The notes below the pieces were generated by a model. That model worked only from the letters and a program-made list of their open reading frames with translations. It had not been told where the DNA came from and did no database searches. From Acidovorax_G sp046289925 (GTDB lineage Bacteria; Pseudomonadota; Gammaproteobacteria; Burkholderiales; Burkholderiaceae_C), in assembly GCA_046289925.1 (NCBI GenBank), contig JBKBUN010000001.1, positions 1 to 64,000 on the forward strand: a stretch of 64,000 nt of DNA, in the 5' to 3' direction. Each line of letters begins with the position of its first letter. The stretch's first letter is position 1. The translations under genes were made by a program, and so were the position numbers. This document shows positions 52,330 to 61,789 of this stretch, one piece after another.

Positions 52330-54049
52330 CGTTCTGGTCCTGGGTGACACGGGCCAGTTCGTCCAATGTGGTCACGCCGGCCGCAACTTTGCGAAGCCCG
52401 TCTTCATGCAGGCTCAACATGCCTCGATCGGCTGCCAAGCTGTGCAAGGCTGCGGCATCCCGGCCTTCGAGCACGGCCTGCCGCATGACGTCGTCCAGCA
52501 CCAGCAACTCATGGATGCCTGTACGGCCGCGGTATCCGGTGCCACGGCAGTGATCGCAGCCTACGGCCTTGTACAAAGGCGCACCGGGCTGCATGAACCG
52601 CTCAAGCCCCGTCGCTTGCAGCAGATCTTGCGACGCGGGCTCAGACTGCTTGCATTGCTCGCACAAAGTACGCACCAGCCGCTGGGCCAGGACACCGTTG
52701 ACAGCAGAGGTTATCAAATAACGCTCTACGCCCATGTCCTGCATGCGGATGACCGCACCTGCTGCCGTGTTGGTGTGCAGCGTGGACAGCACCAGATGCC
52801 CGGTCAGCGCCGACTGCACCGCGATCTGCGCCGTTTCCCCGTCGCGCATTTCGCCGATCATGATGATGTCGGGGTCCTGGCGCAGAATGGAGCGCAGTGC
52901 GTTCGCAAAAGTCAGATTGATCTGGGAATGGACCTGGATTTGATTGATGCCTTCGAGTTGGTACTCGACAGGGTCCTCCACCGTGATGATCTTCTGCACG
53001 CTGGAATCGAGCTTGGACAAAGCCGCGTAAAGAGTCGTCGTCTTGCCGGAGCCGGTCGGGCCTGTGACCAGCAGGATGCCGTGTGGCCGCTCCAGAAGCT
53101 CACGAAACCGGGAGAGCGTGTCCTGCGCAAAGCCCATCGTGTCGAGTTCAAGGCGCACGCTGGCACGATCCAGCACACGCATGACCACGCTCTCGCCGTG
53201 AACGGTGGGAACGGTGGACACACGCAGATCCAGCTCACGTCCTTTGACGCGGGTCTTGATACGCCCGTCCTGGGGCAAGCGTCGCTCGGCAATGTCGAGA
53301 TGCGCAAGCAGTTTGATCCGCGAACTGACCGCTGCTCCATGGCGCGGCGCAATCACCTCGGCGTTGTGGATCACACCGTCGACTCGGTAACGCACATGCA
53401 CACCATCGTCGAAAGGCTCCAAGTGGATATCGGACGCACGCAACTCCGTCACACGCCCAATGATGGTGTTGACCAGGCGAATCACCGGCGCTTCGCTGGC
53501 CAGGTCTTTCAAATGCTCAACAAACTCGCCCGAATCAAACTCTCCGGCTACGCCTGATTCGCCTTCATCCGCTGCCCCAGGGTCGGACAGCGCGCGCTCG
53601 ATATCGGACTCCAGAGCCAGATGGGGGCGCACTGCGCGGCCAGATGCCAGACGAAGAGCCTTGATAACAAATATATCCTGGGGTGTCGTCATGGCCACAT
53701 CCAGAAAACGCTCGTCAAAACCCAGTACGCACACCCCGTGGGTCTGCAGGAAATCTGGCAACACCCCTGGCACCTCGGGCATCACCGCCGGGAAGGCGTC
53801 TGCAGCCACAAAAGGGATTTCCAACTGCCGTGACAACGTCTGTGCAACATCCAGTTCCGACACCAAACCCAGTTGAATGAGCACACGCCCCAGCAGGCTG
53901 CCCATTTCAGCCTGCGCGGACAACGCCCGCTCCAGGTCGCGCGCGTTGATCTTCCCGGCCTCCAGGAGAAGTTCCCCCAGGCGTGGGCGGGATGCAGCGG
54001 GGTGTCCGGAGGGCTCTCCGGGACGGGTTTCAAGGAGTTCCGTGGTCAT
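52322..54049 (-). CDS. gspE: Type II secretion ATPase GspE
   Basis: The 575-residue ATPase has an N-terminal T2SSE_N domain (about 20-160), an N2 region, and a C-terminal ATPase with Walker A GPTGSGKTTT near 330, the Asp box VEDPVEYQLEGINQ, Walker B IIMIGEMRDGETA and a zinc tetracysteine (CEQCKQ and CDHCRGTGY). It powers pseudopilus assembly. It is first in the operon, and the divergent glycosidase-like gene begins 124 bases upstream, so the shared region must hold the operon promoter. The ATG at 54049 begins MTTELLETRPGEP. Confidence 0.95.
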   Translation of the reverse strand: MTTELLETRPGEPSGHPAASRPRLGELLLEAGKINARDLERALSAQAEMGSLLGRVLIQLGLVSELDVAQTLSRQLEIPFVAADAFPAVMPEVPGVLPDFLQTHGVCVLGFDERFLDVAMTTPQDIFVIKALRLASGRAVRPHLALESDIERALSDPGAADEGESGVAGEFDSGEFVEHLKDLASEAPVIRLVNTIIGRVTELRASDIHLEPFDDGVHVRYRVDGVIHNAEVIAPRHGAAVSSRIKLLAHLDIAERRLPQDGRIKTRVKGRELDLRVSTVPTVHGESVVMRVLDRASVRLELDTMGFAQDTLSRFRELLERPHGILLVTGPTGSGKTTTLYAALSKLDSSVQKIITVEDPVEYQLEGINQIQVHSQINLTFANALRSILRQDPDIIMIGEMRDGETAQIAVQSALTGHLVLSTLHTNTAAGAVIRMQDMGVERYLITSAVNGVLAQRLVRTLCEQCKQSEPASQDLLQATGLERFMQPGAPLYKAVGCDHCRGTGYRGRTGIHELLVLDDVMRQAVLEGRDAAALHSLAADRGMLSLHEDGLRKVAAGVTTLDELARVTQDQNDA

Positions 54050-54173
54050 ACGTTGTCTGCGCAACAGGGAGGGGGGTCTGCGCGCTGTAAAGGCCAGCCG
54101 GTGTGGCGGCGCATGCAAGTGTAGCCGCCGTGCGTTAGCCAAGTTGCGCGCCTGCCGAGGCACACTGGAGGGC

Positions 54174-56069
54174 ATGCCCGATCAACTAGAAGCTTCTGAG
54201 AACATCTGTGTGCACACGCCACTGCGCATTGCACAGTACTCCGCTGCCATCGCCGTTCTGGTCGCAGGCGCTGCGGGCGTCATGCTGCATGGACAACCTT
54301 GGGCACAAACCCACACTGCGGAGCGCTTGCTGCTGGCACCCATGATCGGTGTGCTGGAGCCCTGCATTCTCACGGGATTCCCCGAGGGTAACCGGAACGC
54401 GCCTGAGGATCTTGAGACTCTCTGCGCGGGCCCCGACGGATCGGCGGCCGCTCTGGTGGAAAGTACGCTCCAGGCCATCGACGACAGGATATCGCCACCA
54501 CGGTTTCCGGTGGGATATACGCTTGCAGTTCCCCTGCTGCATCTGTTTCGCCAAGAGGCGGGGCACTGGGTGATCGACACTACAGTGCGAGACCGCTTCC
54601 TGCGGACGGTACAACACACGGATCGCCCAGTGGTGCTGTACCTCTTTTCGACCCACTTTTCGACGACGTCGCCTCTGGAAAAGTTACTGGCCGCCGATCC
54701 CCGCAACCTCGCAGAAACAGCGCAGGGGCCGATGGGCCCGGACCAGTACTACGGCGCGCCCATTCACCACTGGAGCGTTGCCCGGATGGACAACGACATC
54801 ACACTGCGCCGCGAGCAGGCCGTCGATGCGCTGATGGCCGGCATCTGTGCGCTGCCTCCGAAAGACCGTCGCAAGATCCGCGCCGTCACCATATTGGGCG
54901 AGACACATCATTTTTTCCCGCAGTTTGAAACCGGCATGGGATTTGCACGCCCGTACCGTATGTCGGACTACTCCCGCGCGTCGCTTGAAGGCTTTCGACA
55001 CTTTCTGCGCAAACGTTTCGGTGAGGTGGCAGCACTCAACCAAGCGCTCGGGAGCTCTTTTGCCGCCTTCGACGACGTGCCCGCACCGTCTCGCGATATC
55101 CGCAGCGAGACCCTCAGCCACGTTTTTGAACATCTGGATGGATTCGCCGGTGGTGTGCTGCCCGTCAGCGGCTGGATGCATGCGCCAGACGAACCGGTCG
55201 TCACCTTGCAGTTGTGGCGCAATGGCGCCCTGGAGGCCACGACGCACAACCATCTGAACCGGCAGGATGTGCTGGAGGCAAAGCCCGAGTTGGGCCATGC
55301 GCTGACCGGCTGGCGCTGGGACTTGGACGTACGTCACTGGCCCCGAGGCCAGCATCGTCTCGACATCTACGCCAAGACCCGGCAAGGCCTCCACCATCTG
55401 GGCACACGGCATGTGACCTACATGGAGCGCGATCAACAACCGGTGCTGCCGCAACCGGTGCGTCCACTCCCCGCAGCGCTCCCCCCCCCCGCGCACTGGT
55501 CTTTTGCGTGGGATCACCCGGCTGAGGCGCTGGATGTCTTCTACAACCCGCTGGTTCCGCTGTGGCACGCGTTCCGCGAAGAGCAGGTGCGCGACTATCT
55601 CCAGCATTTTGCGCAGCGGGCACGGCAGGCATGCCCATCACTGGCTGCGCCGATGTCGACCCACCAGATCTTCCCCTACGCCAACCCGAGTTGGGATGCG
55701 CACAAGTTCGCCGTGGGGGCGTCACTCGACCGCAGCAGCGGTCTTGCGCTCGGCGTGAGTCTGTATGGTGAAGCCGCCTATGGGTCGTCGTTCAAGCGTT
55801 GGTGGGCTGCCAGCGCGCACCGCAGCTACGGCGTGACAGAGTTTCACCCGCTGAAACCTCTGACCGCCAAGGAACTTCACGCCGTCCTGGCTGCCCACGA
55901 ACGCCAGGGGGCACGGTTCGTGTCGTTTTTTCTGGAGCCCCGCTGGCAAGGGCGTCTGCTCGAACGTGGTCACAACCCCTTTTCCTTCGACCCGGATAAC
56001 ACCGCACATGCGTCTGACGTGCTGTACCGCTCCACGCAGCAGTTGCTTCAAGGACGCCCGAATCCCTGA
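54174..56069 (+). CDS. Exported GH-A-type glycosidase-like protein with inserted beta domain
   Basis: The 631-residue protein has a hydrophobic N-terminal segment (about 18-38) that is a signal anchor or signal peptide. The segment SLEGFRHFLRKRFGEVAALN (270-289) matches the pattern of family 42 and related (beta/alpha)8 glycosidases. Candidate catalytic acids are Glu243 (ILGETHHFFP, strand 4) and Glu556 (YGVTEFHPLK, strand 7). A beta-sandwich of about 100 residues (around 323-420, GGVLPVSGWMHAPDE...) appears inserted into the barrel. It is divergent from gspE and convergent with rfbC. The substrate is unknown. A run of ten C (55481-55490) lies in a Pro linker. Confidence 0.72.
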   Translation: MPDQLEASENICVHTPLRIAQYSAAIAVLVAGAAGVMLHGQPWAQTHTAERLLLAPMIGVLEPCILTGFPEGNRNAPEDLETLCAGPDGSAAALVESTLQAIDDRISPPRFPVGYTLAVPLLHLFRQEAGHWVIDTTVRDRFLRTVQHTDRPVVLYLFSTHFSTTSPLEKLLAADPRNLAETAQGPMGPDQYYGAPIHHWSVARMDNDITLRREQAVDALMAGICALPPKDRRKIRAVTILGETHHFFPQFETGMGFARPYRMSDYSRASLEGFRHFLRKRFGEVAALNQALGSSFAAFDDVPAPSRDIRSETLSHVFEHLDGFAGGVLPVSGWMHAPDEPVVTLQLWRNGALEATTHNHLNRQDVLEAKPELGHALTGWRWDLDVRHWPRGQHRLDIYAKTRQGLHHLGTRHVTYMERDQQPVLPQPVRPLPAALPPPAHWSFAWDHPAEALDVFYNPLVPLWHAFREEQVRDYLQHFAQRARQACPSLAAPMSTHQIFPYANPSWDAHKFAVGASLDRSSGLALGVSLYGEAAYGSSFKRWWAASAHRSYGVTEFHPLKPLTAKELHAVLAAHERQGARFVSFFLEPRWQGRLLERGHNPFSFDPDNTAHASDVLYRSTQQLLQGRPNP

Positions 56070-56093
56070 ACCAAGCACTTGCTCGCGGATCGC

Positions 56094-56639
56094 TCAGGCA
56101 AAAAACTCCGCGTCCTGCCACAGCGGCGCCGCCGCGTCCTTGCCCGACAACTGCGGCGCTCCGTCAAAAGGCCACTCGATGCCGATGTGAGGGTCGTCCC
56201 ACCGCACCGCGCGCTCATGGGCGGGGGCATAGTAGTCGGTGGTCTTGTAGAGAAAGTCCGCCGTCTCGCTGAGCACCACAAAGCCGTGGGCAAAACCCGG
56301 TGGAACCCAGAGCTGGTGCTGGTTATCCTCGCTCAACTCGGCCCCCACCCAGCGGCCGAAGGTGGGTGATGAGCGGCGCATGTCCACTGCCACATCAAAT
56401 ACCCGGCCGCGGGCGACGCGCACCAGCTTGCCCTGGGCCTGACGGATCTGGTAGTGCAGCCCACGCAGCACCCCACGGGCGCTGCGGCTGTGGTTGTCCT
56501 GCACGAACTGATACTGGGTGCCCGTGACCTCGTCAAAGGCTTTCTGGTTGAAGCTTTCGAAGAAGAATCCACGGCTATCACCGAACACCTGAGGTTCGAT
56601 GAGCACCACTTCGGGGATGGCGAGGCGCGTTGCCTTCAT
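56094..56639 (-). CDS. rfbC: dTDP-4-dehydrorhamnose 3,5-epimerase
   Basis: The 181-residue cupin epimerase makes dTDP-4-keto-rhamnose. Key motifs are RGFFFESFN, VQDNHSRSARGVLRGLHYQ with the catalytic His, and VPPGFAHGFVVLSE. Its ATG overlaps the rfbA stop by one base (TGATG). It is last in the rfbBDAC operon. Confidence 0.95.
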   Translation of the reverse strand: MKATRLAIPEVVLIEPQVFGDSRGFFFESFNQKAFDEVTGTQYQFVQDNHSRSARGVLRGLHYQIRQAQGKLVRVARGRVFDVAVDMRRSSPTFGRWVGAELSEDNQHQLWVPPGFAHGFVVLSETADFLYKTTDYYAPAHERAVRWDDPHIGIEWPFDGAPQLSGKDAAAPLWQDAEFFA

Positions 56640-57523
56640 CAATAGACCTTTTCTTTGAGCAAGCGCTGCAGGTACTGGCCGTAGCCGTTCTTGGCCAGGG
56701 GGGCGGCTAGCTTCTCAAGCTGCGCGGCGTCGATCCAGCCGTTGCGCCAGGCGATTTCTTCGGGGCAGGCGATCTTCAGGCCCTGGCGGTGTTCCAGCGT
56801 GGCGATGAATTGTCCGGCCTCCAGCAGGCTTTCGTGCGTGCCTGTGTCGAGCCACGCGTAGCCCCGGCCCATGATCTCCACGCTCAGTTGCCCCTGCTCC
56901 AGGTACAGGCGGTTCAGGTCGGTGATTTCCAGTTCGCCCCGGGCAGACGGTTTGAGGCGTTGGGCCAGTTCCACCACTTGGGCGTCGTAGAAGTACAGAC
57001 CCGTCACCGCGTAACTGGAGCGTGGCTGCGCAGGCTTTTCTTCGATGCTGAGCACCCGGCCGGTTGCGTCGAACTCCGCCACGCCGTAGCGCTCGGGATC
57101 GTTCACGTGGTAGGCAAACACGCTGGCACCCTGCGTGCGGGACATGGCGTGGCCCAGCAGCTCATGGAAATCATGGCCGTAGAAAATGTTGTCGCCCAGC
57201 ACGAGGGCGCTGGGGCTGCCCGCCAGGAAGGCCTCGCCGATCAGGAACGCCTGGGCCAAACCGTCTGGGCTGGGCTGCACGGCGTACTGCAGGTTCAACC
57301 CCCATTGGTGACCGTTGCCCAATAGCTGTTCAAAGCGCGGGGTGTCTTGCGGGGTGCTGATGAGAAGGATGTCCCGGATGCCTGCCAGCATCAGTGTGCT
57401 CAGCGGGTAGTACACCATGGGCTTGTCGTACACCGGCAGCAGTTGTTTGCTGATGGCCAGCGTGGCCGGGTGTAAACGGGTGCCGGAACCTCCGGCGAGG
57501 ATGATGCCTTTGCGTGCGTTCAT
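56639..57523 (-). CDS. rfbA: Glucose-1-phosphate thymidylyltransferase
   Basis: The 294-residue nucleotidyltransferase forms dTDP-glucose from glucose-1-phosphate and dTTP. Signatures include KGIILAGGSGTRLHPAT, SKQLLPVYDKPMVYYPLSTL and LGDNIFYGHDF with the metal-binding Asp. The ATG overlaps the rfbD stop by four bases. Confidence 0.97.
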   Translation of the reverse strand: MNARKGIILAGGSGTRLHPATLAISKQLLPVYDKPMVYYPLSTLMLAGIRDILLISTPQDTPRFEQLLGNGHQWGLNLQYAVQPSPDGLAQAFLIGEAFLAGSPSALVLGDNIFYGHDFHELLGHAMSRTQGASVFAYHVNDPERYGVAEFDATGRVLSIEEKPAQPRSSYAVTGLYFYDAQVVELAQRLKPSARGELEITDLNRLYLEQGQLSVEIMGRGYAWLDTGTHESLLEAGQFIATLEHRQGLKIACPEEIAWRNGWIDAAQLEKLAAPLAKNGYGQYLQRLLKEKVY

Positions 57524-58425
57524 AGCGTCTCTTGCAGCATGCGGGCCACGCCTTGCTGCCAGTGAGGCAAGCGCAGGCCGAACGTGGACTGAAGCTTGTC
57601 GGCGGCCAGGCGCGAATTGTGCGGTCGTACGGCGGGCGTGGGGAAGGCGCTGGTGGGCACAGGGGCCACTTCGGATACCTTCCAGGGCAGGTCTGGCCGC
57701 AGGGCGCGCGCCTGGTCGATGACGAAGCGCGCGTAGCGGTTCCAGGTGGTCTCGCCCTGCGCCACCAGGTGATAGAGGCCTCCGTCCTGCGGGCTGCGCA
57801 GCAAGTGGCGCACGGCATGTGCCGTGACATCGGCCAGCAGTTCAGCCCCCGTGGGAGCGCCCCACTGGTCGTCGATGACGGTCAGGCGCTCGCGCTCCTG
57901 GGCCAGGCGCAGCATGGTCTTGGCAAAGTTGCCGCCGCGGGCGGCGTACACCCAGCTGGTGCGCAGAATCAGGTGCTGGCAACCAGACGCCTGGATCGCA
58001 CGCTCTCCCTCCAGCTTGGTGCGACCGTACACCGACAGCGGGGCCGGTGTGTCCCCCTCCCGCCACGGACGTTCGCCACTGCCGTCAAACACATAGTCGG
58101 TGCTGTAGTGCACCAGCCAGGCACCGATGCGTGCGGCGGCTTCCGCCAGCACTGCGGGAGCGGTGGCGTTGATCGTGCGGGCCAGATCGGGTTCGCTCTC
58201 GGCCTTGTCCACCGCGGTGTGGGCGGCGGCGTTGACGATGAGCTGCGGAGCCAGCGCCCGAACCGTTGCGGCCAGCTCGTCGGGACGCGTGAAATCACCG
58301 CAGAAGTCGGTGCTGTCATGGTCCAGGGCCGTGACCTCTCCCAGTGGCGCGAGGCTTCGCTGAAGCTCCCAGCCCACCTGCCCGCCCTTGCCGAGCAGCA
58401 GGATGCGCAGCGGCGCGCCGCTCAT
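57520..58425 (-). CDS. rfbD: dTDP-4-dehydrorhamnose reductase
   Basis: The 301-residue extended SDR protein gives dTDP-L-rhamnose. It has ILLLGKGGQVGWEL at the N-terminus, NAAAHTAVDKAE, HYSTDYVFDGSG and YGRTKLEGE with the catalytic Tyr and Lys. The ATG at 58425 overlaps the rfbB stop by four bases. Confidence 0.96.
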   Translation of the reverse strand: MSGAPLRILLLGKGGQVGWELQRSLAPLGEVTALDHDSTDFCGDFTRPDELAATVRALAPQLIVNAAAHTAVDKAESEPDLARTINATAPAVLAEAAARIGAWLVHYSTDYVFDGSGERPWREGDTPAPLSVYGRTKLEGERAIQASGCQHLILRTSWVYAARGGNFAKTMLRLAQERERLTVIDDQWGAPTGAELLADVTAHAVRHLLRSPQDGGLYHLVAQGETTWNRYARFVIDQARALRPDLPWKVSEVAPVPTSAFPTPAVRPHNSRLAADKLQSTFGLRLPHWQQGVARMLQETL

Positions 58426-59495
58426 GCTGCCGCCCCAGCCTCTGCGTATTGGGTTTGCACCCACTGACGATAGGCCCCGGTCTGCACCTGGGCCACCCAG
58501 TCGGCGTTGTCCAGATACCAGCGCACCGTTTTGCGGATGCCGGTCTCGAAAGTCTCTGCTGGCTTCCAGCCCAGTTCGCGCTCGATCTTGCGGGCGTCAA
58601 TCGCATACCGGCGGTCGTGTCCCGGCCGATCTTTCACATAGGTGATCTGGGTGCGGTAGCTCTGCCCGTCGCTGCGGGGTCGCAGTTCATCAAGCAGCGT
58701 ACAGATGGTGTGGACGATCTCGATATTGGGCTTTTCGTTCCAGCCGCCCACGTTGTAGGTCTCGCCCGGCTGCCCGGCCTCCAGCACGCGGCGGATGGCG
58801 CTGCAGTGGTCGCGCACATAGAGCCAGTCGCGGATCTGCTGACCGTCGCCATACACCGGCAGCGACTTGCCCGCGAGGGCGTTCACGATCATCAGCGGAA
58901 TCAGCTTCTCGGGAAAGTGATAGGGCCCATAGTTGTTGCTGCAGTGGGTGGTGAGTACCGGCAGGCCGAAGGTGTGGTGCCAGGCACGCACCAGATGGTC
59001 CGACGCCGCCTTGCTGGCGCTGTAGGGGCTGTTGGGCTCGTAGCGGTGCTGCTCTGTAAACGCGGGCGCTGCGGCCTCGAGCGAGCCATACACCTCGTCC
59101 GTGGAGACATGCAGCAAGCGGAAGGCTGCGCGCGCCGCGTCGTCCAGCCCCGCCCAATGGCCGCGCACCGATTCCAGCAGACGGAACGTGCCTACCACGT
59201 TGGTCTGGATGAAGTCTTCCGGACCGTGGATGGATCGGTCCACATGCGACTCGGCCGCAAAGTTGATGACCGCACGGGGCCGGTGCTGCGCGAGCAACTG
59301 CCCCACCAGCGCGGTATCGCCGATATCGCCTTGCACAAAGATGTGCCGTGCATCGCTCTGCAGGCTGGCAAGGTTATGCAGGTTGCCAGCGTAGGTGAGC
59401 TTGTCGAGATTGACGACCGGCTCGTCATAGTGCGCGAGCCAGTCCAGCACGAAGTTGGCGCCGATGAAGCCGGCGCCGCCAGTGACCAAAATCAT
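58422..59495 (-). CDS. rfbB: dTDP-glucose 4,6-dehydratase
   Basis: The 357-residue extended SDR protein converts dTDP-glucose to the 4-keto-6-deoxy sugar. Signatures: ILVTGGAGFIGANFVLD, HVDRSIHGPEDFIQTN, HVSTDEVYGSL and YSASKAASDHLVRA. It is first in the four-gene rhamnose operon. All four genes overlap, so equal translation is likely. The ATG at 59495 begins the Rossmann fold directly. Confidence 0.97.
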   Translation of the reverse strand: MILVTGGAGFIGANFVLDWLAHYDEPVVNLDKLTYAGNLHNLASLQSDARHIFVQGDIGDTALVGQLLAQHRPRAVINFAAESHVDRSIHGPEDFIQTNVVGTFRLLESVRGHWAGLDDAARAAFRLLHVSTDEVYGSLEAAAPAFTEQHRYEPNSPYSASKAASDHLVRAWHHTFGLPVLTTHCSNNYGPYHFPEKLIPLMIVNALAGKSLPVYGDGQQIRDWLYVRDHCSAIRRVLEAGQPGETYNVGGWNEKPNIEIVHTICTLLDELRPRSDGQSYRTQITYVKDRPGHDRRYAIDARKIERELGWKPAETFETGIRKTVRWYLDNADWVAQVQTGAYRQWVQTQYAEAGAAA

Positions 59496-59591
59496 GGGAA
59501 AGGGCGGTGCGATGCGCCTTGCGGCAAAGCGCAGATTATCCCACCCTGACCACGCGTGCGCCGCCCGCACACCGGGCGGCGGACACAGGCC

Positions 59592-61577
59592 TCAGAAGTG
59601 GATGCCGCGCATCATCTGCTGCAGGGCCAGTGCTTCGGCCGACAGCTGCGGCTTGGCCTCTTTGCCACCCTGGGCCGCCGCGGAGTCTGGGAACATGCGG
59701 AAGCTGGTGTTCATCACGATCTGCGCGACGCGCGGCACCAGCGCGTGCAGCACCTGGCCCGTGATACCCAGGCGCGTGGCAATGCGCACCGGCTTGAAGA
59801 TGCAGGCCTGAGCGACCAGGTCTGCAGCTTCCTCGGGGCTGAGCGTGGGCACGTTGTTGTAGATCTTGGTGGGCGCAATCATGGGGGTGCGCACCAAGGG
59901 CATGTTGATGGTGGTGAAGGTGATGCCCTGGTCCGCGAACTCGCTCGATGCGCAGCGCGTCCACGCGTCCAACGCCGCCTTGCTGGCCACGTAAGCCGAA
60001 AAGCGCGGCGCGTTGGTGAGCACGCCGATGGAGCTGATGTTGACGATGTGGCCCTTGCGCTTTTGCACCATGGAGGGCAGCAGCCCCATGGTCACGCGCA
60101 GGCAGCCGAAGTAGTTGAGCTGCATGGTGCGCTCGAAGTCGTGGAAGCGGTCGTAGCTCGACTCGATGGCGCGGCGAATGGACCGCCCGGCGTTGTTGAT
60201 GAGGAAATCCACCCCCCCATGGTCGGCAATGAGCTGCCGCACGAAGCGGTCGCAGTCCTGCATGTCGGCAATGTCCACGGCATATGCGATGAAGGCATAG
60301 CCCTTGTCTTGGGCCTCCTGGCAGGCGGCGTCGAGCTTGTCTTGGTCGCGTCCGCAGATGATGGTGGTGGCACCCGCCTCGGCAAACTTGTGCGCCGCCG
60401 CCAGGCCGATGCCCGAAGAGCCGCCCGTGACCAGCACCACCTTGCCTGCCACCGTGCCTTTGAGCGAGCGGTCGATGAACAGCTCGGGGTCGAGATGGCG
60501 CTCCCAGTAGTCCCACAACCGCCAGGCATAGTCGCGCAGGTTGGGGCAGCTCACGCCCGAGCCCTTGAGTGCCGCCAGCGTCTCACGGCAGTCAAAGCGC
60601 GTGGGGTAGTTCACGAAGGTGAGCATGTCCTCTGGCAGACCCAGGTCCTTCATGATGGCGTTGCGCACGCGGCGCACCGGCGCCAGCGCCATCAGGCTCT
60701 TTTTCACGCCCTTGGGAATGAAGCCCAACAGCGCGGCATTGACGAACAGGTTCATGCGTGGCGCATGCGCAGCGCGGCTGAAGATGTCGAGTACATCGCC
60801 CACGCGGTAGCCCACGGGGTCCACCAGGTGGTAGCACTTGCGGTCGATGGCCTGCTGGTGGCTGATGACGGCCAGCGCGTTGACCACGAAATCCACGGGG
60901 ACGATGTTCACCCGCCCGCCTTCCAGCCCCACCGACGGCATCCAGGGCGGCAGCAGCTGGCGCAGGCGCTGGATCAGCTTGAAGAAGTAGTACGGGCCGT
61001 CGATCTTGTCCATCTCGCCCGTGGTGCTGTCGCCCACCACCATGGCCGGGCGGTATACCGTCCAGGGCACCTTGCAGTCTTCGCGCACGATGCGCTCGCT
61101 CTCGTGCTTGGTGCGAAAGTACGGATGGTCCAGGCCCTCGGCCTCTTCGAACATGTCTTCGCGGAACACGCCTTCATACAGACCCGCGGCCGCGATGGAC
61201 GACACATGGTGCAGGCGAGCTGCGTCGATGGCCTTGGCCAGGTCGATGGTGTTGCGCGTGCCGTCGACGTTGACCGCGATCTGCGACTCTTCGTCGGCCG
61301 ACAAGTCGTAGATAGCGGCCAAATGATAGAAGTGGTCCACCTGCCCTTTGAGCTTCTTGATGTCCTCGGCCGATACGCCGAGCTTTTTGGCCTTCAGGTC
61401 ACCGTACACCGGCACCGCACGGCTCGGCCCTACGCCCCAGTAGGCGCGCAGATCGGCCACTTTGTCGGCGCTTTCCTTGCGCAACAAAAAATGCACGACC
61501 GTGCCTTTGCGCTCGAGCAGCTTCTTGACCAGCCGCTTGCCAATGAACCCCGTTGCACCCGTCACGAAATACTGCAT
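59592..61577 (-). CDS. Two-domain SDR protein, fatty acyl-CoA reductase-like
   Basis: The 661-residue protein joins two Rossmann domains. The first (about 1-370, VTGATGFIGKRLVKKLLE; YFRTKHESE) is of the NAD-binding 4/male-sterility type that reduces acyl-CoA to aldehyde. The second is a classical SDR (about 375-660, VTGGSSGIGLAAAHKFAEAG; YVASKAALDAW) that would reduce aldehyde to alcohol. This layout and length match the Marinobacter fatty acyl-CoA reductase group (Maqu_2507 type). AGGAG lies before the ATG at 61577. It is divergent from the phasin gene. The physiological product is unknown; wax alcohol is the straightforward guess. Confidence 0.83.
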   Translation of the reverse strand: MQYFVTGATGFIGKRLVKKLLERKGTVVHFLLRKESADKVADLRAYWGVGPSRAVPVYGDLKAKKLGVSAEDIKKLKGQVDHFYHLAAIYDLSADEESQIAVNVDGTRNTIDLAKAIDAARLHHVSSIAAAGLYEGVFREDMFEEAEGLDHPYFRTKHESERIVREDCKVPWTVYRPAMVVGDSTTGEMDKIDGPYYFFKLIQRLRQLLPPWMPSVGLEGGRVNIVPVDFVVNALAVISHQQAIDRKCYHLVDPVGYRVGDVLDIFSRAAHAPRMNLFVNAALLGFIPKGVKKSLMALAPVRRVRNAIMKDLGLPEDMLTFVNYPTRFDCRETLAALKGSGVSCPNLRDYAWRLWDYWERHLDPELFIDRSLKGTVAGKVVLVTGGSSGIGLAAAHKFAEAGATTIICGRDQDKLDAACQEAQDKGYAFIAYAVDIADMQDCDRFVRQLIADHGGVDFLINNAGRSIRRAIESSYDRFHDFERTMQLNYFGCLRVTMGLLPSMVQKRKGHIVNISSIGVLTNAPRFSAYVASKAALDAWTRCASSEFADQGITFTTINMPLVRTPMIAPTKIYNNVPTLSPEEAADLVAQACIFKPVRIATRLGITGQVLHALVPRVAQIVMNTSFRMFPDSAAAQGGKEAKPQLSAEALALQQMMRGIHF

Positions 61578-61789
61578 AACCACTCCTGTGAGAACGGGCC
61601 ATTCTTGCGCAAGCGCGAAAGCCGCCGATTCAGCAAAAACCCGTGGCGCGGGCCGCAGACTGTAGACGGGCGGCTCTACGTTTTTAGGATCGCACGCCTA
61701 CACCTGCACGGGCTCGCGGCGTACAGTGCATGCATGGGCCGGGGGCACCACCGCACCGGCTTACCCGTTCACCCATCCCGGAGGTTCCC

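Noticed and set aside
61728..61735. TGCATGCA palindrome between the reductase and phasin genes as a PhaD operator
   Set aside because: Eight bases are too short to distinguish from chance, and no longer symmetry surrounds it.
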